Numbered from the stretch's first letter, positions 1 through 8,779 are shown. The stretch: DNA of 51,957 bases from an uncultured Lachnospiraceae bacterium (GCA_910588775.1 CAJURH010000018.1:1-51957), one strand, 5' to 3'. The notes: generated by a model from the letters alone, not told the origin. A program made the numbers and translations.

Positions 1-624
1 CTCATTCTGCAAATCTTTGTAAAACGTGCGCAGCTGCCCTACCAGGAACATGCCCTTATAGGCGATGGTCCGGCTGGACAGGGAGGACACATATGTATCG
101 TCGTTACTCTGTTCAAATATGCGGCGGACAATGTAGAGTCTGCGATCAAATTCCAACCCTTTCTCCACCCCCCTAGGCCGTTTGATAAATCCCTGCATGA
201 TACAGGGCATGCAGTCCACCGCCCGGCGTCCCAGCACGCCGGGGACCGTGGGGACTTCCCGCCAGCCTAAGAATTCCAACCCTTCTTTCTCCACGATTAC
301 CTCAAACATTTTCTTCGCCTGGTTGCGTTTTAACTCATCTTGTGGGAAAAAGAACATCCCCACGCCGTAATCCCTCTCATTACCCAAAAAGATGCCGATG
401 GACTGACAGGCTTTTGAAAAAAACTTGTGTGAAATCTGAAGCAGAATTCCTACACCGTCTCCTGTCTTTCCTTCGGCATCTTTGCCAGCCCTATGTTCCA
501 GGTTTTCAACAATCTTCAATGCGTTGGCCACCGTCTCATGGGTCTTTATTCCTTTTATATTCACCACCGCACCGATTCCACAGTTATCGTGCTCAAACCG
601 GGCATCGTATAATGTTCTCTCCAT
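1..624 (-). CDS. gltB: Glutamate synthase large subunit, N-terminal part (partial at window edge)
   Basis: The first 208 residues of a glutamate synthase large chain; the gene runs off the left edge with no stop. The start ATG is at 622-624, after an AGAAAGGATGG ribosome site. Residues 12-19 read HDNCGIGA: Cys15 would become the N-terminal nucleophile of the class II glutamine amidotransferase domain after removal of a short propeptide. This domain releases ammonia from glutamine, which the missing FMN/Fe-S domains use to make glutamate from 2-oxoglutarate. A well-formed promoter lies just upstream. Family assignment is firm; whether the whole gene is intact cannot be seen. Confidence 0.9.
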   Translation of the reverse strand, partial: MERTLYDARFEHDNCGIGAVVNIKGIKTHETVANALKIVENLEHRAGKDAEGKTGDGVGILLQISHKFFSKACQSIGIFLGNERDYGVGMFFFPQDELKRNQAKKMFEVIVEKEGLEFLGWREVPTVPGVLGRRAVDCMPCIMQGFIKRPRGVEKGLEFDRRLYIVRRIFEQSNDDTYVSSLSSRTIAYKGMFLVGQLRTFYKDLQNE

Positions 625-667
625 CCAAAAACCATCCTTTCTATCTCGCTCTCAAAACACTACAGAT

Positions 668-696
668 ACTATACCGCATTTTTCGCCTGTTGTAAA
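668..696 (-). promoter_or_regulatory. Promoter of gltB
   Basis: On the minus strand, TTTACA (691-696), a 17-nt spacer, then TATAGT (668-673). The gltB start codon is 44 nt further on. No operator was recognised. Confidence 0.6.
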
Positions 697-825
697 TGCC
701 ATTTTTCTTATATATCGTCTGATAATTTGATTATTATATATTTTTTATATTATTAACTGAATATATGGCTATTATTTTCTTTTTTCACCCATTCAAATGC
801 CAATTTTCAAAGAAATTTATTAATA

Positions 826-873
826 AAAATTCGGAGGAACACCTCTAAAACTCTATGTTCTCTCCGAATTTTC
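826..873 (-). terminator. Terminator after the CPBP protease gene
   Basis: An 11-bp inverted repeat (AAAATTCGGAG with CTCCGAATTTT) separated by about 25 nt. Read on the minus strand it follows the CPBP gene stop at 886 and runs into a T-rich stretch. The loop is long, so efficiency is uncertain. Confidence 0.6.
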
Positions 874-885
874 TTAATTGTTCAC

Positions 886-1653
886 TCACTTTTTACAGAA
901 GATTACAATGGAAAATACCAGCACTGCCACTTCCAACCCCATAATCAGAAGCAATATATACCCCAACTGTATAGACGCCGCCCCTTTTGTTGCCAACTGA
1001 GTAAGCGCCACCGACCAACTGTTAGCTCCCATGTGGAGAAGCACAGGCGCCCATAAGCTGTCCAGACGGTAATAACAATAGGCGAAACACGCACCCAAAA
1101 TACCCGCGTACAAAAACTGCATCATATTCCCATGATACGCACCAAACAAAAAAGCGGAAATCCCGATGGCCCAGCCCAGACACATATCATCCAGCAGACG
1201 GCGAAAAATCAGCCCACGGAAGATCAATTCCTCCGCAATAGGAGCAACAATCCCAACCCAAAACAGCATCGGCCAAAAACTTTGATTGGAAAAAACCCGC
1301 TCAGACAATTCTCCGTATCCCGGAAACAGGCGCGCAATTTGCAAAATGGACAGCAGCATATTAACCAAATGGCAAATCGACATGCCCAGAAGCAGCATCC
1401 AGAGCGCCTCTCCCGGATTCAACCAACGCTTAAATCTACCCCGGCGATAAAATCCTCCTTGTCTGTTATCCAGTTTCATCAGCCAACCAGCTATGGGAAT
1501 CGTCATAAGCCCGGTAATCCCTGTAGCCGCCAAACTGTACTTCTCCATCCCTTCCATGCCATGACCTGTCACCAACAGCGCCAACACCAGCGCTTGCACA
1601 ACCAAATAGCCCATCCCAAAATGAATTCCTGCCGGATAAAGCGCCCTCCACAC
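886..1653 (-). CDS. CPBP-family intramembrane metalloprotease (CAAX/Abi type)
   Basis: A 255-residue multi-spanning membrane protein. It carries the three short motifs of the CPBP family: EELIFRG (paired glutamates plus arginine) at about residue 141, FGAYHGN near 171 and a later HMGAN motif, the His/Asn positions of the predicted metal site. Members cleave prenylated or other membrane peptides, or take part in bacteriocin self-immunity and sortase-type systems; the substrate here is unknown. The apparent start is GTG at 1653 with a weak upstream GGG. The gene lies 32 nt downstream of the HAD phosphatase on the same strand and may be co-transcribed with it. Confidence 0.8.
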   Translation of the reverse strand: MWRALYPAGIHFGMGYLVVQALVLALLVTGHGMEGMEKYSLAATGITGLMTIPIAGWLMKLDNRQGGFYRRGRFKRWLNPGEALWMLLLGMSICHLVNMLLSILQIARLFPGYGELSERVFSNQSFWPMLFWVGIVAPIAEELIFRGLIFRRLLDDMCLGWAIGISAFLFGAYHGNMMQFLYAGILGACFAYCYYRLDSLWAPVLLHMGANSWSVALTQLATKGAASIQLGYILLLIMGLEVAVLVFSIVIFCKK

Positions 1654-1685
1654 TTTGTGAACCCAGTTTCTATGTGGCAGAGGGC

Positions 1686-2333
1686 CTATAGAAAAAAACG
1701 CTGTACACCCTCAATGGCTGGCGCGATCATAACCGGATTAGCCTGCTGCAACTCCTGCACACTGCCATATCCATAGGACACTGCCACACAGTCAATCCCA
1801 GCCTCCCTGGCTCCTTGCACATCGTGCTTTCGATCTCCCACCATCACTGTCTGCTCCCGACAATTTTCCATTTTTAGATTTTTAAGGGCTTCCTGTATCA
1901 CTTCTCCCTTGCTGGTCCGCCTTCCATCCATCTGACTGCCTTCAATCACCGCGAAAAAGCCAGTAAGCCCGAAGCGCTCCAGAATCTGCTTCACATAGAA
2001 TACAGGTTTTGAGGAAGCCACTCCCAACTGGTACCCTTGCGCCTTTAACGCCTTCAAAAGTTCCCGGACTCCCGGATAAACTTCATTCTCATATATTCCT
2101 TTCTCCTCGTATCGCTCCCGATAATACACTACCGCCTGCCGGGCAGTCGTCTCATCCATCCCATACGCATTCATAAACTGATCCAATAATGGTGGTCCTA
2201 TAAATCCTTCCAGCTTTTTCAAATCCGGCTCGTCGATTCCGAGTTTTAGCAATGCATATTGGACGCTTTTGGTAATCCCTTCCGCTGAAGCCGTCAGGGT
2301 GCCATCCAAATCAAATAAAATAGCACGGTACAT
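1686..2333 (-). CDS. HAD-superfamily phosphatase, phosphoglycolate phosphatase-like
   Basis: A 215-residue haloacid-dehalogenase hydrolase of subfamily IA. Motif I is FDLDGTLTAS, with nucleophile Asp8 and acid/base Asp10; motif II is the VASSK stretch; motif III/IV is MVGDRKHDVQGAREAG. The helical cap sits between motifs I and II, as in Gph. Such enzymes dephosphorylate small phosphate esters such as 2-phosphoglycolate, but the physiological substrate cannot be read from sequence. The ATG at 2333 follows a GGAGAGGAG site. It lies between the secreted acidic protein gene and the CPBP protease gene, all on the minus strand. Confidence 0.85.
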   Translation of the reverse strand: MYRAILFDLDGTLTASAEGITKSVQYALLKLGIDEPDLKKLEGFIGPPLLDQFMNAYGMDETTARQAVVYYRERYEEKGIYENEVYPGVRELLKALKAQGYQLGVASSKPVFYVKQILERFGLTGFFAVIEGSQMDGRRTSKGEVIQEALKNLKMENCREQTVMVGDRKHDVQGAREAGIDCVAVSYGYGSVQELQQANPVMIAPAIEGVQRFFL

Positions 2334-2372
2334 TCTCTTTTGCTCCTCTCCTGAAAAACCTTTTCCAGGAGA

Positions 2373-3236
2373 TTATAACATAGCTGGGCCAACGCCGCAA
2401 GAAAACAGCCATGGTTCCATGGTCACCTCCTGCCCATTCTTAAGGAGAAGCGAGACTTCCAGACAATTTATCCCTTTTTTCAAAGGTGGATTGACCGGCA
2501 GCAAATATCTGCCTTCCCACTGGCAAGCGCATTCCTTATGATTGACCGTATAAGACAACACACACGCCTCCTGCACCCCTTCCAAACAGACGCCCAAAGA
2601 TTTTTCTGGGGACAAACGGTCAAAATTCTCATGAATCAGCCGAACTCCCGACTCTTTTTTGCTTTTTTCCGACTTTTTGGAGCCTAACTCTTTCTTCTCC
2701 GATTTTTCTTCCCGGATTTCTTCTGCATGTTCCGCTTCCTCCATCCTCTGCGCGGAAACGCTATCCGGTTCTGAATATACCGCTTCCGGTTCCGCCATCT
2801 CCTGCCTACCTATTTCTGAGAAAGATTCCTCCTGCCAGACAACATCTGGATAACACTCAGCCTCTTCTGCTGACTGCATGTCCACCTGTGGCTCCTCCCA
2901 CGTTTCCGCTTGCCCTGATTCTCCATTTTCCTGCTGATAATCGCCCCTTTCTTCCGCCTCCGAAACCATGAAATCGTCTGGCTGTGACAATGTGGAGACT
3001 TCTTCTTCTGCCTCTATGTCACTGGCCGATACGCATGAATCGGGAATTTCTTCACATATATTCGTTACTACCGCCTCTTGTTCCCCCTGCATGTTTCTTT
3101 CTATTTCCATCCCTTCCTCCTGCACCGACCCCACCTGAATCTGAAATCCACCCATCTCCACTGCCCCAACCTGCACCGATATAGCCGAAACCAATCCCAA
3201 AGCCATCAATCCAGCCTGCATCCATCGTCTTTTCAT
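2373..3236 (-). CDS. Secreted acidic protein of unknown function, kinase partner
   Basis: A protein of 287 residues with a basic N-terminus and a hydrophobic signal segment (about residues 5-25, ending near VGAVE). Residues ~25-190 are very rich in Glu, Ser and Gln and look disordered. A Lys/Ser-rich stretch (~190-205) leads to a ~95-residue C-terminal part with alternating hydrophobics and several Cys that could fold as a small beta domain. I do not recognise the family. ATG at 3236 is preferred because GGGAGG lies 7 nt upstream; a TTG six nt earlier is too close to that site. It starts 2 nt after the kinase stop, so the two are almost certainly translationally linked. Confidence 0.65.
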   Translation of the reverse strand: MKRRWMQAGLMALGLVSAISVQVGAVEMGGFQIQVGSVQEEGMEIERNMQGEQEAVVTNICEEIPDSCVSASDIEAEEEVSTLSQPDDFMVSEAEERGDYQQENGESGQAETWEEPQVDMQSAEEAECYPDVVWQEESFSEIGRQEMAEPEAVYSEPDSVSAQRMEEAEHAEEIREEKSEKKELGSKKSEKSKKESGVRLIHENFDRLSPEKSLGVCLEGVQEACVLSYTVNHKECACQWEGRYLLPVNPPLKKGINCLEVSLLLKNGQEVTMEPWLFSCGVGPAML

Positions 3237-3238
3237 AG

Positions 3239-4459
3239 TCAATCCTCCCTTTTATTCAATCGATTCACCCATATCCGATAATTATATTCCTGTTTATTCA
3301 CAACCGCCTGTTCACCCGCTTCGTACAAGTCCTGCAGACATTTTTCATCTGCTCCATCCTCCAACAACATGCACCCATAACTTCCATAACACTCCCCAGA
3401 ATCTGGATAGAGACTTAATAGTTCCTTATACACCTCTCCCGCTCTTTTTCTATCTTCCATCTCCCGGTATGCCCAAGCCACCAACAAACCAGCGCGCAAT
3501 TTCCAGCAACTTCCCGAACCCTCCTGATAAAATTTCTCCAATTCCACAGTCACTTCCCGAAGCCATCTGATCCGCTCCTCCTTTTTTTGCACCCGCGCCG
3601 CCTGACCCAGAGCTTCTGCCAGCTTTCCCAGAATGGCCCCATTCTCCCCCTCCTTTTTTTCCACACTCTTTTCCCATTTTTTCAGGCTTTCATTTCCCTT
3701 ATTTCCTGCGGAATACCCTGCCACTGCGCACACGGCCAAAGCTCCAGACAAGAGAAAAAACAGCCGTCGGCCCTCCCTTTTCCTTTTCATACGCTTCAAA
3801 CATCTTTCCAGTTCCTGGATTTTCTGATACCGTTTCCTTGGTGACCTCTGACAGCACTTATCCAAAATTCTTTTCCAATCCACCCCAACTCCACCGCCCA
3901 AAAGATATTTCCACGTTCTTCCAAATGCATAAATATCCGAGAGACAGGAAATTATGCCTACTGCCTGTTCTGGGGCCGCATAACCAGGCGTGCCTTCACA
4001 AACGCCTCTATATCTCCCCACCCCAGCTCCAAAATCCACCAAAAAAAGTTTTCCTTCCTGGGATATTACCAGATTCTCAGGCTTGAGATCTCCATAGACA
4101 TACGGAGGGTTTAAGTTATGCAAATAATATAGTACACTACATAAGTCAATAGCCAAATCCAACAGTCCGCGCCTGGACAGGCTGCCCGATTCGTGCAACT
4201 GCTGCAGATTTTTCCCTTCTATATAATCCATGACTAGCCACAGCTTGCCTTGCTCTTCCAGATAATCCACCACTCGGGGAATCATCGAATGATCCAACGA
4301 TTTTAAAATTTCTCCTTCCTGTTTTCCTCCTGTTTCCAGCGCTTTTACCGCCCAGTATTTCCCCAGACGCAGATCTCTAGCGCGATAAACGCTCCCTTTG
4401 CCACCTTGCCCAATTTTTTCTAAAAGAGCATACTTATACCCAACAACTTTTCCAACCAA
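3239..4459 (-). CDS. Membrane-anchored Ser/Thr protein kinase with extracytoplasmic domain
   Basis: 406 residues with a Hanks-type kinase domain (1-~215): glycine loop near 18-22, Lys39 in WAVKALE, catalytic loop YGDLKPEN with Asp124 and Asn129, DFG at 142-144 and APE at 162-164. The residue before the catalytic Asp is Gly rather than Arg, so it is a non-RD kinase. A basic stretch precedes one membrane helix (~232-252). The remaining ~150 residues lie outside and look helical, possibly TPR-like; PASTA repeats are absent, so it is not a standard PrkC. TTG is the only reasonable start: an in-frame stop sits just upstream and AGAAAGG lies 11 nt before it. Confidence 0.85.
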   Translation of the reverse strand: MVGKVVGYKYALLEKIGQGGKGSVYRARDLRLGKYWAVKALETGGKQEGEILKSLDHSMIPRVVDYLEEQGKLWLVMDYIEGKNLQQLHESGSLSRRGLLDLAIDLCSVLYYLHNLNPPYVYGDLKPENLVISQEGKLFLVDFGAGVGRYRGVCEGTPGYAAPEQAVGIISCLSDIYAFGRTWKYLLGGGVGVDWKRILDKCCQRSPRKRYQKIQELERCLKRMKRKREGRRLFFLLSGALAVCAVAGYSAGNKGNESLKKWEKSVEKKEGENGAILGKLAEALGQAARVQKKEERIRWLREVTVELEKFYQEGSGSCWKLRAGLLVAWAYREMEDRKRAGEVYKELLSLYPDSGECYGSYGCMLLEDGADEKCLQDLYEAGEQAVVNKQEYNYRIWVNRLNKRED

Positions 4460-4771
4460 ACAAACTCAAACCTTTCTTTTAACTGCGCTCGAAAACTGCC
4501 CTATGCAAAAATATATTGATACAGAAAAATTACCAAAACTAAAAATTTTCTCTGACAAAATTGTGGAGAATAAAATGGAAGATACTGACTCGGAATGAGC
4601 CTTTGAATCACATTCATGAAAATATCCGTCTGACAAGACGGGAAGAGAAATTTAAATTATTTTCTAGACTTAGTATAGCGTTTTAAACCCGATTTGGCAA
4701 ATAAATTTTCTATAAAAAATCATAATTAAATATTAAATTTTTATCCACTACGTTAAATTATTCCACTTCTA

Positions 4772-4800
4772 TTGACAAGATTATAAGAATCCAATACAAT
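4772..4800 (+). promoter_or_regulatory. Orphan plus-strand promoter between kinase gene and sufB
   Basis: TTGACA (4772-4777), exact 17-nt spacer, TACAAT (4795-4800). Nothing recognisable is encoded downstream before sufB, which is on the other strand. A transcript would run through a structured stretch (4878-4917) into the sufB terminator region, so it may make a small RNA. Confidence 0.5.
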
Positions 4801-4921
4801 ATGCATAATATTTGATCAGTTCTATGTAAATGAGGAATGGATTTTGTATAGTGGGAAGATTATGGGGAACAGGTTATGCAAATTTTGGAAACGCTTTCGA
4901 TTTGCCCAAAATCTCCATGAG

Positions 4922-4953
4922 AAAAAGGGAAACGCCCTCTTACGACATTTCCC
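4922..4953 (-). terminator. Terminator of the sufCB operon
   Basis: On the minus strand, GGGAAATG and CGTTTCCC form an 8-bp stem followed by TTTTTCTC, about 15 nt after the sufB stop. Confidence 0.75.
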
Positions 4954-4967
4954 CTTGCAATACGCAT

Positions 4968-5888
4968 TTATTTTAAAAACCCGTTTATAATCTGTTCTTC
5001 CGCTTCTTCTTCCGTAAGTCCAAGGGTCATTAATTTCACAATCTGCTCTCCTGCAATCTTGCCAATGGCCGCCTCATGAATCAGTGCGGCGTCCACGTGA
5101 TTTGCCTCCAACTGGGGCACGGCCAAAACTTTAGCGTTTCCCATAATAATGGCGTCACATTCCGCATGGCCATGACAGGAAATATTCCCCACTATCTTTG
5201 CGTCAAATTTCTGGTAAGAAGCGTCTTTCGCCACAGAACGTGAAACCACGTCCGCATTGGCAGATTCTCCGTTCAAATTAACTTCATAAACACTCACGGC
5301 TGTCTGCTCTCCATGGGTCATCAGTCGTTCCCGTATCAGAAGTTTGGCCCCTTGCTCCAAATCCGCAGTTGTGGTTCGTATGGTGGAATCCACGCCTTTG
5401 ATCTGAACCATTTCCATTTCCAGAACGCTTCCTTCTTCCATATGCACTTCCGTGCCAGGATTCATGATTCGTTTGCCTTTACCGTCTCCAGAACCATAAT
5501 GTTTCTCCACATATTTAATCTTAGAATTTTTTCCTATATAAAAACGGTGAATCCCGTCATGCTGCGCATCCTGAACTCCGCAATTATCAATTCCGCAGCC
5601 AGCGACAATCGTCACCTCACAGTCATCTCCGATATAAAAATCGTTATTCACAACTTCTTTTAAACCACTTTCGCTGAGCACGACAGGGATATGTACGCTC
5701 TCATTCTTTGTGCCCGCTTTGATCCGAACGTCAATCCCACTGCCGTTTTCTTTTGATAAAATGTCTATGTTCGCTGTTGTATTTCTGGAGGCCATCTTCC
5801 CATTCGCTCTTATATTATAGGCGCCTTCCGGCATCTCGTGCAGTCCGGCAACTTCCTCCAGCAACCTTTTTTGTATCTCATCGACCAT
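4968..5888 (-). CDS. sufB: SufB/SufD-like Fe-S cluster scaffold subunit, short form
   Basis: A 306-residue protein consisting mainly of the SufBD beta-helix core (for example the repeated CDAIIMGNAKVLAVPQLEA and HEAAIGKIAGEQ strands near the C-terminus). It lacks the long N-terminal region of the ~465-residue classical SufB, matching the reduced SufB paired with SufC in archaea and many Clostridia. With SufC it would assemble Fe-S clusters in the cytoplasm. The sufC stop overlaps this ATG by one base (TGATG), with GGAGG 9 nt upstream; a GTG three bases earlier is an alternative start. No SufS, SufU or SufD gene is adjacent. Confidence 0.88.
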   Translation of the reverse strand: MVDEIQKRLLEEVAGLHEMPEGAYNIRANGKMASRNTTANIDILSKENGSGIDVRIKAGTKNESVHIPVVLSESGLKEVVNNDFYIGDDCEVTIVAGCGIDNCGVQDAQHDGIHRFYIGKNSKIKYVEKHYGSGDGKGKRIMNPGTEVHMEEGSVLEMEMVQIKGVDSTIRTTTADLEQGAKLLIRERLMTHGEQTAVSVYEVNLNGESANADVVSRSVAKDASYQKFDAKIVGNISCHGHAECDAIIMGNAKVLAVPQLEANHVDAALIHEAAIGKIAGEQIVKLMTLGLTEEEAEEQIINGFLK

Positions 5889-6637
5889 CACATTTTGCCT
5901 CCCACGTTATATTTATCACAAACATTCGCCACGGATTCCGTGCTTATCAAAGAGGGGAGGATTTCTTCCTTCTCTCCTTTTTTCACAATTTTTCCATCTG
6001 CTATAACAATGATTTCATCCGCTATATTCAATATACGCTCCTGATGGGAAATAATGAGGATCGAACCTTGATGGTTGGATTCCTGCATCTTCTCAAAAAC
6101 CTGTATCAAATTCTGGAAACTCCACAAATCAATGCCCGCCTCCGGCTCATCAAAAATAGACAGTTTACTCCCTTTTGCAAGCACTGTGGCGATCTCCACC
6201 CGCTTCAGCTCACCGCCGGACAGACTTCCGTTGACTTCTCGATCAATGTAATCTTTGGCGCAAAGTCCCACCTCTGATAAATACGCGCACGCTTCTGAAA
6301 CAGACAGTTTCTTGCCTGCAGCCAGACAAATCAAATCTTGCACCGTGATTCCTTTGAACCGGACTGGCTGTTGAAATCCATAACCAATCCCCATTCTCGC
6401 CCGTTCTGTTATGCTCTTATCTGTGATATCCACCCCATCAAAATAAATCTCGCCGGAAGTAGGCGCATAGATCCCCGCAATGATTCTTGCCAACGTAGAC
6501 TTTCCACCGCCATTTGGACCCGTGATTACAATAAATTTCCCATCATCCAAAGTCAGACTCAAGTCTTTGATGATTTCTTTTTCCTTGGAGTCCGCTTCTT
6601 CTGATACCTCAAACGATATATCTTTCAATTCCAGCAT
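5888..6637 (-). CDS. sufC: SufC, Fe-S cluster assembly ABC ATPase
   Basis: 249 residues. Walker A GPNGGGKST, Q-loop region GYGFQQP, signature LSGGELKRVEIA and Walker B SIFDEPEAGID are all present and in the SufC order; no membrane domain is fused. SufC binds SufB and couples ATP hydrolysis to conformational change of the scaffold during cluster assembly. It is the first gene of a two-gene operon, overlapping sufB, with a near-consensus promoter about 50 nt upstream and a GAGGTGAGATGGT ribosome site. Confidence 0.95.
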   Translation of the reverse strand: MLELKDISFEVSEEADSKEKEIIKDLSLTLDDGKFIVITGPNGGGKSTLARIIAGIYAPTSGEIYFDGVDITDKSITERARMGIGYGFQQPVRFKGITVQDLICLAAGKKLSVSEACAYLSEVGLCAKDYIDREVNGSLSGGELKRVEIATVLAKGSKLSIFDEPEAGIDLWSFQNLIQVFEKMQESNHQGSILIISHQERILNIADEIIVIADGKIVKKGEKEEILPSLISTESVANVCDKYNVGGKM

Positions 6638-6684
6638 ACCATCTCACCTCTTTTGCTTTTCTGTTATATATTCCATAACGAGAT

Positions 6685-6713
6685 ATTATAGCATTTTCAT
6701 GTTTTAGTGTCAA
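6685..6713 (-). promoter_or_regulatory. Promoter of sufCB
   Basis: Perfect TTGACA (6708-6713), 17-nt spacer, perfect TATAAT (6685-6690) on the minus strand. The -35 box overlaps the stop codon of the upstream chemoreceptor gene. No IscR-type operator was recognised. Confidence 0.85.
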
Positions 6714-7654
6714 CACTCCATGTTTTCTTTTACGATGGGTGGAATCTGCGACAACATATTATCCACATCCTCGAACATGGCGCTCTTCGTTGTACTCAAC
6801 TTGCTGGCATGTTCAATATGCATGACCACTTCCTGATACTGTCCCCTTATCCTGTCAAAAAAACCACACAGCGTCTGAAGGGCTTCTCTGGAATCTTCAA
6901 TCACCTTGAAAATGTCTGACTGCACCAAAGTGGCGCCATCTGCCGCCTGCGTAATGGAATCAAACATCTCATACGCCTCATTCGATTTCTGAATGCTTGC
7001 CTCCAATGCCTGCTGTGAAACATTTAAACTCTCGTTCAATTCATTGGTGCTCCGCTCCACATCGTGGATATTGGAATCCACTGCACCCACAAGATTTTTA
7101 ATCTCGTCCGCAAGCTTCTTCACCTCAGTGGCAACCACGGCAAATCCTTTGCCATGCTGACCGGCTCTAGCCGCTTCAATCGATGCATTTAATGCAAGAA
7201 TATTAGTTTGGTCTGCAATGGATTCGATTCTATTTGTACACTCTTTAATTTTTATGACAGAAGCCTGAAAATTGTCAAACGTTTTCTCCATGTCCGCAAA
7301 ATACTTTTCTACTTGCACTGAACTGGATTTAAACTCTTTCACTCCACTCTGAGCATGTTCTACAGATTTCGATATCTCATTCTTTACGTCAGCAAATTTT
7401 TCGGATGTTTGGCCAATGCTGGAAAAATTGTTCCCAAAATCCTGAAGACTGTCCTGAAAATTATCCGCCTCTCCCAGCACATCTCCAAAAGAACTGCCAA
7501 TCAAACTCAACTCGTATAACGAATCAACCTCTTTTTGGACCAAATCTTCCTGATATTTTTTCAAACTATCCGTCACATGCAAAACTGGCCGTAAGCTTTT
7601 TTCATCTTTATGCCCATTATCCATCTCAAGCTGGTTTTTTTTACGAAACAGCAT
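6710..7654 (-). CDS. Soluble methyl-accepting chemotaxis-type signalling protein
   Basis: About 314 residues with no membrane segment. The C-terminal half is an MCP signalling domain: the hairpin tip reads TNILALNASIEAARAGQHGKGFAVVATEV, whose core (NASIEAARAG...GFAVVA) is diagnostic for CheA/CheW contact. The N-terminal ~100 residues are helical and probably coiled coil; no PAS or ligand domain was seen. ATG at 7654 is chosen because AAAGGGGGCGG lies just upstream; an ATG at 7672 overlaps the FIST stop but has no ribosome site. It is coupled to the upstream FIST gene, suggesting that the FIST protein supplies the sensory input for this receptor. Confidence 0.88.
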   Translation of the reverse strand: MLFRKKNQLEMDNGHKDEKSLRPVLHVTDSLKKYQEDLVQKEVDSLYELSLIGSSFGDVLGEADNFQDSLQDFGNNFSSIGQTSEKFADVKNEISKSVEHAQSGVKEFKSSSVQVEKYFADMEKTFDNFQASVIKIKECTNRIESIADQTNILALNASIEAARAGQHGKGFAVVATEVKKLADEIKNLVGAVDSNIHDVERSTNELNESLNVSQQALEASIQKSNEAYEMFDSITQAADGATLVQSDIFKVIEDSREALQTLCGFFDRIRGQYQEVVMHIEHASKLSTTKSAMFEDVDNMLSQIPPIVKENMEC

Positions 7655-7668
7655 ATTTCCGCCCCCTT

Positions 7669-8724
7669 TCATTCAAACACTACGCAGGTCATCGATTGAT
7701 TTACAAAACGATTATTATAGTGTTCCCCGTATCCTACAAAACCGGCATGATTGGACAAAGCGCCCATCTCGCGCAAATACTCTTCCATATAATTATTCTT
7801 ACTGAACAATTTATAACGGAACAGACAGTTTATAGAAAATACCGCTGAAATCTTTGAGAAATCCCCGCGTATTTTCTCTATGGTCTCCTTCACCACCGCT
7901 TTGTAATCCCCCAATTCCAGCATCATCAAAATATCCGAATCGTTTACCTGCCGGAAACACGCAAGCGCATTCCCACTGACTTCCTTAATGGAAATAATGC
8001 AAACGTCATCTCCATTCACTTTTCCAAAAGGATTCTTAAAAGTCTGTGTAGATATTTCATCCTCTCTTACATGAAGAATGCTCTGATACACCTCTTTTGC
8101 GGGCTTCCCGTTCAAAGCCCCCATTATGTACTTGGATTTGTCCGTCTTGGATGCAATAAAACGGTAATCCCCCAGTTGATGATAAATGTTCTCTTTATAT
8201 ACTTTGACCATTCCCCCGTTGTTTTTGATCAATGCATAGGCTACTGCGTCTTTGTAAATTTTTCCATTAAAAGACACCATGCCCGCATCCCCTGTGCCGC
8301 CCACCAGGGAAATCTTTTTGTCCCCCAGCACACTGTATATCGTGGTCAGCACGCAAGCATCGTTCCCCGAACAAAAATCAATGCAAACTGTGTCCTTTTT
8401 CGTAGCGCCAACTTTTTGCACATCCTGTTTTAACCGCTCAATATACTTTACTGGCATGGTGGAAACCTGCTCCAGCACATTCGCCGCCACAGTAACCCCG
8501 TCCGAAAATGCAACAATCCCCACGCCGTCTTTTACTATTTTCGTATCATAGCCCATTCCAATACATCCAATACTGGGCACCTGTGGATAGAGCTGGCTTA
8601 ACTCTTTTACATGCGCTTCAAACTGCCTGCCATTGGATAGAAGCATAATTAATTGAGGCTTGTTCAATCCTCGAACCGCCTCCTTCAAATTCCCACTCTG
8701 GCTCATGCCGAAAAACTGTTTCAT
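7669..8724 (-). CDS. FIST-domain sensory protein
   Basis: A cytoplasmic protein of about 351 residues with the FIST_N/FIST_C arrangement: an N-terminal half with the typical stretch SIGCIGMGYDTKIVKDGVGIVAFSD, a middle GGTGDAGM motif, and a C-terminal FIST_C part with CIISIKEVSGNAL and a final GFVGYGEHYN. FIST domains are predicted small-ligand sensors, possibly for amino acids. The ATG at 8724 follows GAGAGGATTAAGG. The stop overlaps the start region of the chemoreceptor gene, so the pair is an operon with its own TTGACA-18-TATAAT promoter. The ligand is unknown. Confidence 0.85.
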   Translation of the reverse strand: MKQFFGMSQSGNLKEAVRGLNKPQLIMLLSNGRQFEAHVKELSQLYPQVPSIGCIGMGYDTKIVKDGVGIVAFSDGVTVAANVLEQVSTMPVKYIERLKQDVQKVGATKKDTVCIDFCSGNDACVLTTIYSVLGDKKISLVGGTGDAGMVSFNGKIYKDAVAYALIKNNGGMVKVYKENIYHQLGDYRFIASKTDKSKYIMGALNGKPAKEVYQSILHVREDEISTQTFKNPFGKVNGDDVCIISIKEVSGNALACFRQVNDSDILMMLELGDYKAVVKETIEKIRGDFSKISAVFSINCLFRYKLFSKNNYMEEYLREMGALSNHAGFVGYGEHYNNRFVNQSMTCVVFE

Positions 8725-8779
8725 CACCCTTAATCCTCTCTTCAATCTATATCCACAATATAGTTAAAATATTAATCGA

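Larger units (their letters stand above)
4460..4967. other. Intergenic region of about 500 nt with an orphan promoter
   Basis: AT-rich gap between the kinase gene and sufB, both on the minus strand. It contains a small CCGTCT/AGACGG hairpin near 4627-4642, a strong plus-strand promoter at 4772-4800 and the sufB terminator at 4922-4953. No credible protein gene was found; the longest reading frame behind the plus promoter is about 41 codons with no convincing ribosome site. Confidence 0.6.
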
